Both the position numbers and the translations under genes were made by a program. The notes beneath the pieces are model-generated. The model made no database searches, had not been told where the DNA came from, and worked only from the letters and a program-made list of their open reading frames with translations. A stretch of 64,000 nucleotides of DNA from UBA4416 sp038327195 (GTDB lineage Bacteria; Bacteroidota; Bacteroidia; B-17B0; Aurantibacillaceae). Below are positions 60,841 through 64,000 of this stretch, one piece after another. Each line of letters opens with the position of its first letter. The first letter of the stretch is position 1. The stretch is from the NCBI GenBank assembly GCA_038327195.1, contig JBBQKU010000013.1:40486-104485 (forward strand), in the 5' to 3' direction.

Positions 60841-63006
60841 TTATTCAAAGAAATCTACTTTACCAGTTTCAATATTATAAATACCCCCAACAATTTTTAC
60901 TTTACCTTCATTCTCAAGAGTATTAATCAATACACTTTCTTTCCTAATACGGGCTATGGTTAATTTAACATTTTGTTCTGCCACATTGTTTACAAATCCC
61001 AAGTTTGAACCTGTTCTATTAGAAATTGTAACTTTTTCTAATTCAATTGCGGGATTTATTTTATTTAAAAGATTAGTGAGGTTTCCCATTTGAACATGAT
61101 TGCAAGCACCTATTATTGCCCCACATTTAGTATGTCCTAATACAACAACTAATTTTGTCCCCACTTCATGAAGTGCGTATTCCATACTGCCTAAAATATC
61201 TTCATTTAATATATTACCTGCTATTCTGATACTGAAAATATCACCTAGGCCTAAATCAAAGATATGCTCAGTAGCTGTTCTAGAATCTATACAACTTAAA
61301 ATGATAGCAATTGGATTTTGGTTTAAGGATGTTGCGTTAACTTGTAGTTTCAAATTCTTTTCACTCCACTGTCCTGATATAAATCGATCGTTGCCTTTTT
61401 TTAATATATTTAATACATCAATTGGATTTAATTTTTGTTGTGTTGTTTTGTCTACCACATTAACAAATTGAATAGAATCTTCTAATTTGTAATGTTCTTT
61501 TAATCCAATAATGTTCAATTTAATTTCTTTTTCTTTCGAAACCGTATATTTGAAATCCTCAATAATCTCTAATACATCATTGTCTATAAAGTTTGAATGA
61601 GTAGCATCAATAATTACTTTCGATAGTTTCGGAACTGCCCAAAGTGTTTCTTTAATAATTGCTTTATTTAAAAAAGATACTTGGTTAGGTAATTCTATTC
61701 TTAAAGTTTCGCCTACATGAATTGATTCTTTTCTCAATACAAATGGGTTTTTAAAATTGCTTTTTAATAAATAGAATATACTTATCACTAAACCAATAAT
61801 AACACCTGTCAAAAGGTCTGTGAAAACAATTGCAAATATAGTAGCAATAAAAGGAATGAATTGTGAGTTTCCTTTTTTAAACATTTCCTTATATAATGAT
61901 AGCTTCGTTAATTTGTAACCTGTAAACAATAAAATGACCGATAGTGATGCAAGTGGAATTAAATTAAGGAAGGGGCTTAAAAATAATATACTTACAAATA
62001 AAAAAATACCATGAAAAATAGCAGATAGTTTGGTTTCGGCGCCAGCATTAATATTAACAGAACCTCTTACCACAACAGAAGTGATTGGAAGACCTCCAAT
62101 TAAACTTGAAAAAACATTACCAATTCCTTGTGCGATTAACTCTTTATTAGGAGAGGATAGTCTTTTATGTGGGTCAAGATTTTCCACTGCTTCTAAGTTC
62201 AATAAGGTTTCGATAGACGCTATTGCCGCGATTGTTATAGCAACAACCCATACATGATAGTCTCGTATACTATTAAAATCAGGAAATGTAACTAGTGAAT
62301 TTAAATTATAGAATTTTGGAATATTTACTAAATGCTCGGAATGAATTAACAAAGAAGGAATATAATTTACAAAAACACTATTCAACACTACTCCTAAAAT
62401 GACTACAAATAATGAAGATGGAAAAAATTTTAATTTTTTTAAAGGCGTCTTATCCCAATAAATCATAACAAATAATGATATTAAAGAAATGGTAATAGCG
62501 CCTAATGAATAATGATTGAAAACATTAAGCAATGATGAAAAAGTGTTTTCACCATTGTTTTGCAAAAAAGAAAAATCATCCTGATGATCATTATCATAAC
62601 CAACTGCATGTGGAATTTGTTTTAATATTAAAATGATTCCAATTGCAGCAAGTAAACCTTTGATTACATTAGATGGGATATAATTTGCAATTATCCCGCC
62701 CTTAATTATACCTAGAATTAATTGAATAATGCCAGCAATTAATCCAGCCATTAAAAAAGCTTCAAAACTTCCAAGTTGCGTTATTGCTGTCAAAACAACA
62801 GCTGCAAGCCCTGCAGCTGGACCACTTACACTTGTATGCGATTGACTTAAAGCGCCAACAATGATGCCACCAATAATTCCCGAAATTACTCCTGATAATA
62901 ATGGGGCGCCACTTGCCAACGCTACGCCTAAGCAAAGAGGTAGGGCAACAAGAAAAACTACTAAACTGGCTGGTAAATCATTTTTTAGTGTTTTAATGTT
63001 AATCAT
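60841..63006 (-). CDS. SulP anion transporter fused to beta-carbonic anhydrase
   Basis: 721 residues. About ten to twelve membrane helices (about 10-390) form a SulP/SLC26 permease with the SHTSVSGPAAGLAAVV motif; a short STAS-like segment follows (about 430-500). From about 520 comes a beta-carbonic anhydrase with the zinc ligands CxDSR at about 569 (LSCIDSRTATEHIFD) and HxxC at about 622 (VLGHTKCGAI). The fusion suggests bicarbonate uptake coupled to CO2 hydration at the inner membrane. Its start overlaps the stop of the DUF2231-like gene by 8 nt. Confidence 0.95.
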   Translation of the reverse strand: MINIKTLKNDLPASLVVFLVALPLCLGVALASGAPLLSGVISGIIGGIIVGALSQSHTSVSGPAAGLAAVVLTAITQLGSFEAFLMAGLIAGIIQLILGIIKGGIIANYIPSNVIKGLLAAIGIILILKQIPHAVGYDNDHQDDFSFLQNNGENTFSSLLNVFNHYSLGAITISLISLFVMIYWDKTPLKKLKFFPSSLFVVILGVVLNSVFVNYIPSLLIHSEHLVNIPKFYNLNSLVTFPDFNSIRDYHVWVVAITIAAIASIETLLNLEAVENLDPHKRLSSPNKELIAQGIGNVFSSLIGGLPITSVVVRGSVNINAGAETKLSAIFHGIFLFVSILFLSPFLNLIPLASLSVILLFTGYKLTKLSLYKEMFKKGNSQFIPFIATIFAIVFTDLLTGVIIGLVISIFYLLKSNFKNPFVLRKESIHVGETLRIELPNQVSFLNKAIIKETLWAVPKLSKVIIDATHSNFIDNDVLEIIEDFKYTVSKEKEIKLNIIGLKEHYKLEDSIQFVNVVDKTTQQKLNPIDVLNILKKGNDRFISGQWSEKNLKLQVNATSLNQNPIAIILSCIDSRTATEHIFDLGLGDIFSIRIAGNILNEDILGSMEYALHEVGTKLVVVLGHTKCGAIIGACNHVQMGNLTNLLNKINPAIELEKVTISNRTGSNLGFVNNVAEQNVKLTIARIRKESVLINTLENEGKVKIVGGIYNIETGKVDFFE

Positions 63007-63484
63007 TTTCTTCTTGATTTGTTTCTTGTCCTTTTATAATTTGCGGAGAGGTAAGTTCTGTATGTCTTATTTTCCCGCCTAAATATCCTGTTCTTGCAAC
63101 TAGTCCAAAGCTAATTATTGAAATAATTAAGATTACAAATGCAATTATTTTTGTCAATGGAGATTTCCTTATTGTAAGAACTAATCCTAGAATCGACGCA
63201 AGACCAAGCATTATTAGTGATATTAAGGCAAATATTGCAAATTCTTCGTGAGTCTTAATAGTTGCTTCAACAACACCTTGTATATTTTCAACCATTTCTT
63301 CTGCGCCTTCGCCTGTAAAATAAGCAATTGCAGCACCAATTGAAGATATTATAAAAATATTGTAAGCAGCTATTTTTGTTTGATTACTTTGTGAAAAAAT
63401 TCCGTGAACTAAAACAAAACCACCTAAAATAGAGCCGAAAATTGGAAGATGTGTTATTAGTAAGTGTACGTGTGCTTGGTTCAT
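62999..63484 (-). CDS. DUF2231-like four-helix membrane protein
   Basis: 161 residues with about four membrane helices. It begins MNQAHVHLLITHLPIFGSILG, has TGEGAEEMVE after helix 2 and HEEFAIFALISL, then ARTGYLGGKIRHTEL near the C-terminus. The conserved His residues at helix ends are like those of small cytochrome-b or heme/quinone-like membrane proteins, but no proof of haem is seen. It shares an 8-nt overlap with the SulP/carbonic anhydrase gene, so the two are translationally coupled and may form a working pair. Confidence 0.75.
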   Translation of the reverse strand: MNQAHVHLLITHLPIFGSILGGFVLVHGIFSQSNQTKIAAYNIFIISSIGAAIAYFTGEGAEEMVENIQGVVEATIKTHEEFAIFALISLIMLGLASILGLVLTIRKSPLTKIIAFVILIISIISFGLVARTGYLGGKIRHTELTSPQIIKGQETNQEEND

Positions 63485-63780
63485 AATCGAATTTATTTGT
63501 CAAAGGTATTTCTATTTTAAGAATTTGTAAATGATTAAAGTCATGTTGTTAAAAGCAATTATTTTTAGCTTTAATTACCACAGCTTTTTTAGATCTTAGT
63601 AACCAAAACAATTTTATTATTAATCCAAATAAAACCGATACCGTTGCGAAATTAACACAACTGATAGTTTTAGTTGTTACATTATAAATTTAAAGTTTAT
63701 AATATTCACACTATATTTTATTGGCAAAGTAACTTCAAACAACTTGCAATAGCCAAGGATTACACTACCACTATTATTGA
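63485..63780. other. Non-coding stretch with possible debris
   Basis: No supported gene. On the plus strand a 42-codon stretch containing LALITTAFLDLSNQNNFIIN and TDTVAKLTQLIVLVVTL is read without an ATG and ends at TAA about 63689, and so may be part of a lost membrane protein. An 8-bp hairpin ATTATAAA/TTTATAAT lies at 63681-63703. Confidence 0.3.
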
Positions 63781-63957
63781 TTATGTGTTTAGCTTTTCCT
63801 TGTCTTTAATTGTTTTTTGATAGTGCTCATAAAACAAAATTGATAAAGCTTCATGACTTGCTATTGTTTCTTCAGCCATTTCATCAGTATAATTTTCAAA
63901 TCCGGGATAAGATTTTAATTCGTCAATACTTAAACGTTTTTTAGGTTTTGAGTTCAT
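63781..63957 (-). CDS. Small helical protein at the window edge
   Basis: 58 residues, ATG at 63957, TAA at 63783-63781: begins MNSKPKKRLSIDELKSYPGF, then ENYTDEMAEETIASHEALSI and a Lys-rich end. The composition is balanced and protein-like, with predicted helices and no signal. I recall similar small Bacteroidota proteins of accessory regions, with a GFENYTDEMAE-like core, sometimes next to a second small gene, but I cannot name a family. A partner could lie beyond the right edge. Confidence 0.55.
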   Translation of the reverse strand: MNSKPKKRLSIDELKSYPGFENYTDEMAEETIASHEALSILFYEHYQKTIKDKEKLNT

Positions 63958-64000
63958 GATTTTTAGTTTGGTTTTGGGTGAACCGGACTCTAACTTGCAA

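Overview
This is chromosomal DNA of a Bacteroidota bacterium. It is AT-rich. Three secreted proteins carry C-terminal type IX secretion sorting domains. Promoters with TTTG near -33 and TAnnTTTG near -7 stand before rimP-nusA-infB and acpP-fabF-rnc. The gene content is Bacteroidota-like: fused E1 alpha/beta dehydrogenase, fused SulP/carbonic anhydrase, PF13568-type barrels. The EF-P loop reads PGNLRAF, which I recall from Cytophagales and Sphingobacteriales relatives, so the lineage below phylum is uncertain. A tandem ice-binding protein hints at a cold or freeze-exposed habitat.

Left part (1-15.7 kb): an accessory envelope and general-stress block. It holds a single-domain response regulator, a wreck of a second one, an AsmA-like protein, an AI-2E-family permease, and short operons for DUF4142, DUF892, UspA, flavin reductase, CsbD, coiled-coil lipoprotein, outer-membrane barrels, lmo0937-type peptide, YtxH, holin-like protein, ice-binding protein and Dps. 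Gene remnants lie between the operons. The most notable result is that five, possibly six, transcription units in this block share one promoter layout: three TGTRAN-like hexamers at fixed spacing (N3, then N15) followed 24-25 nt later by a TTTG -7 element. This points to one regulon under a dedicated activator or alternative sigma factor. Several of these units also have a small hairpin just after the predicted start of transcription.

Middle (15.7-53 kb): mostly housekeeping genes. These are tRNA-Ala(GGC), infB-nusA-rimP, acpP-fabF-rnc, a DUF4349 lipoprotein, a 1160-residue outer-membrane orphan, xth, an OppA-like lipoprotein, a methyltransferase-GT2 fusion, a GT-C membrane protein, fused E1, tyrS, an alpha/beta hydrolase, purL (preceded by a structured leader), an O-methyltransferase, accA-efp, a CocE-type hydrolase, a Kelch protein, psd and metG.

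Right part (53-64 kb): a NUMOD4/HNH-like protein with a lysine tail coupled to an LD-carboxypeptidase, two large peptidases (M1, S9), a frameshifted GIY-YIG nuclease bounded by inverted copies of a short palindromic repeat, two further copies of that repeat nearby, a small HNH protein, the SulP/carbonic anhydrase fusion with a DUF2231-like partner, and a small ORF at the edge. No rRNA, CRISPR array, insertion sequence with an intact transposase, or phage was found.
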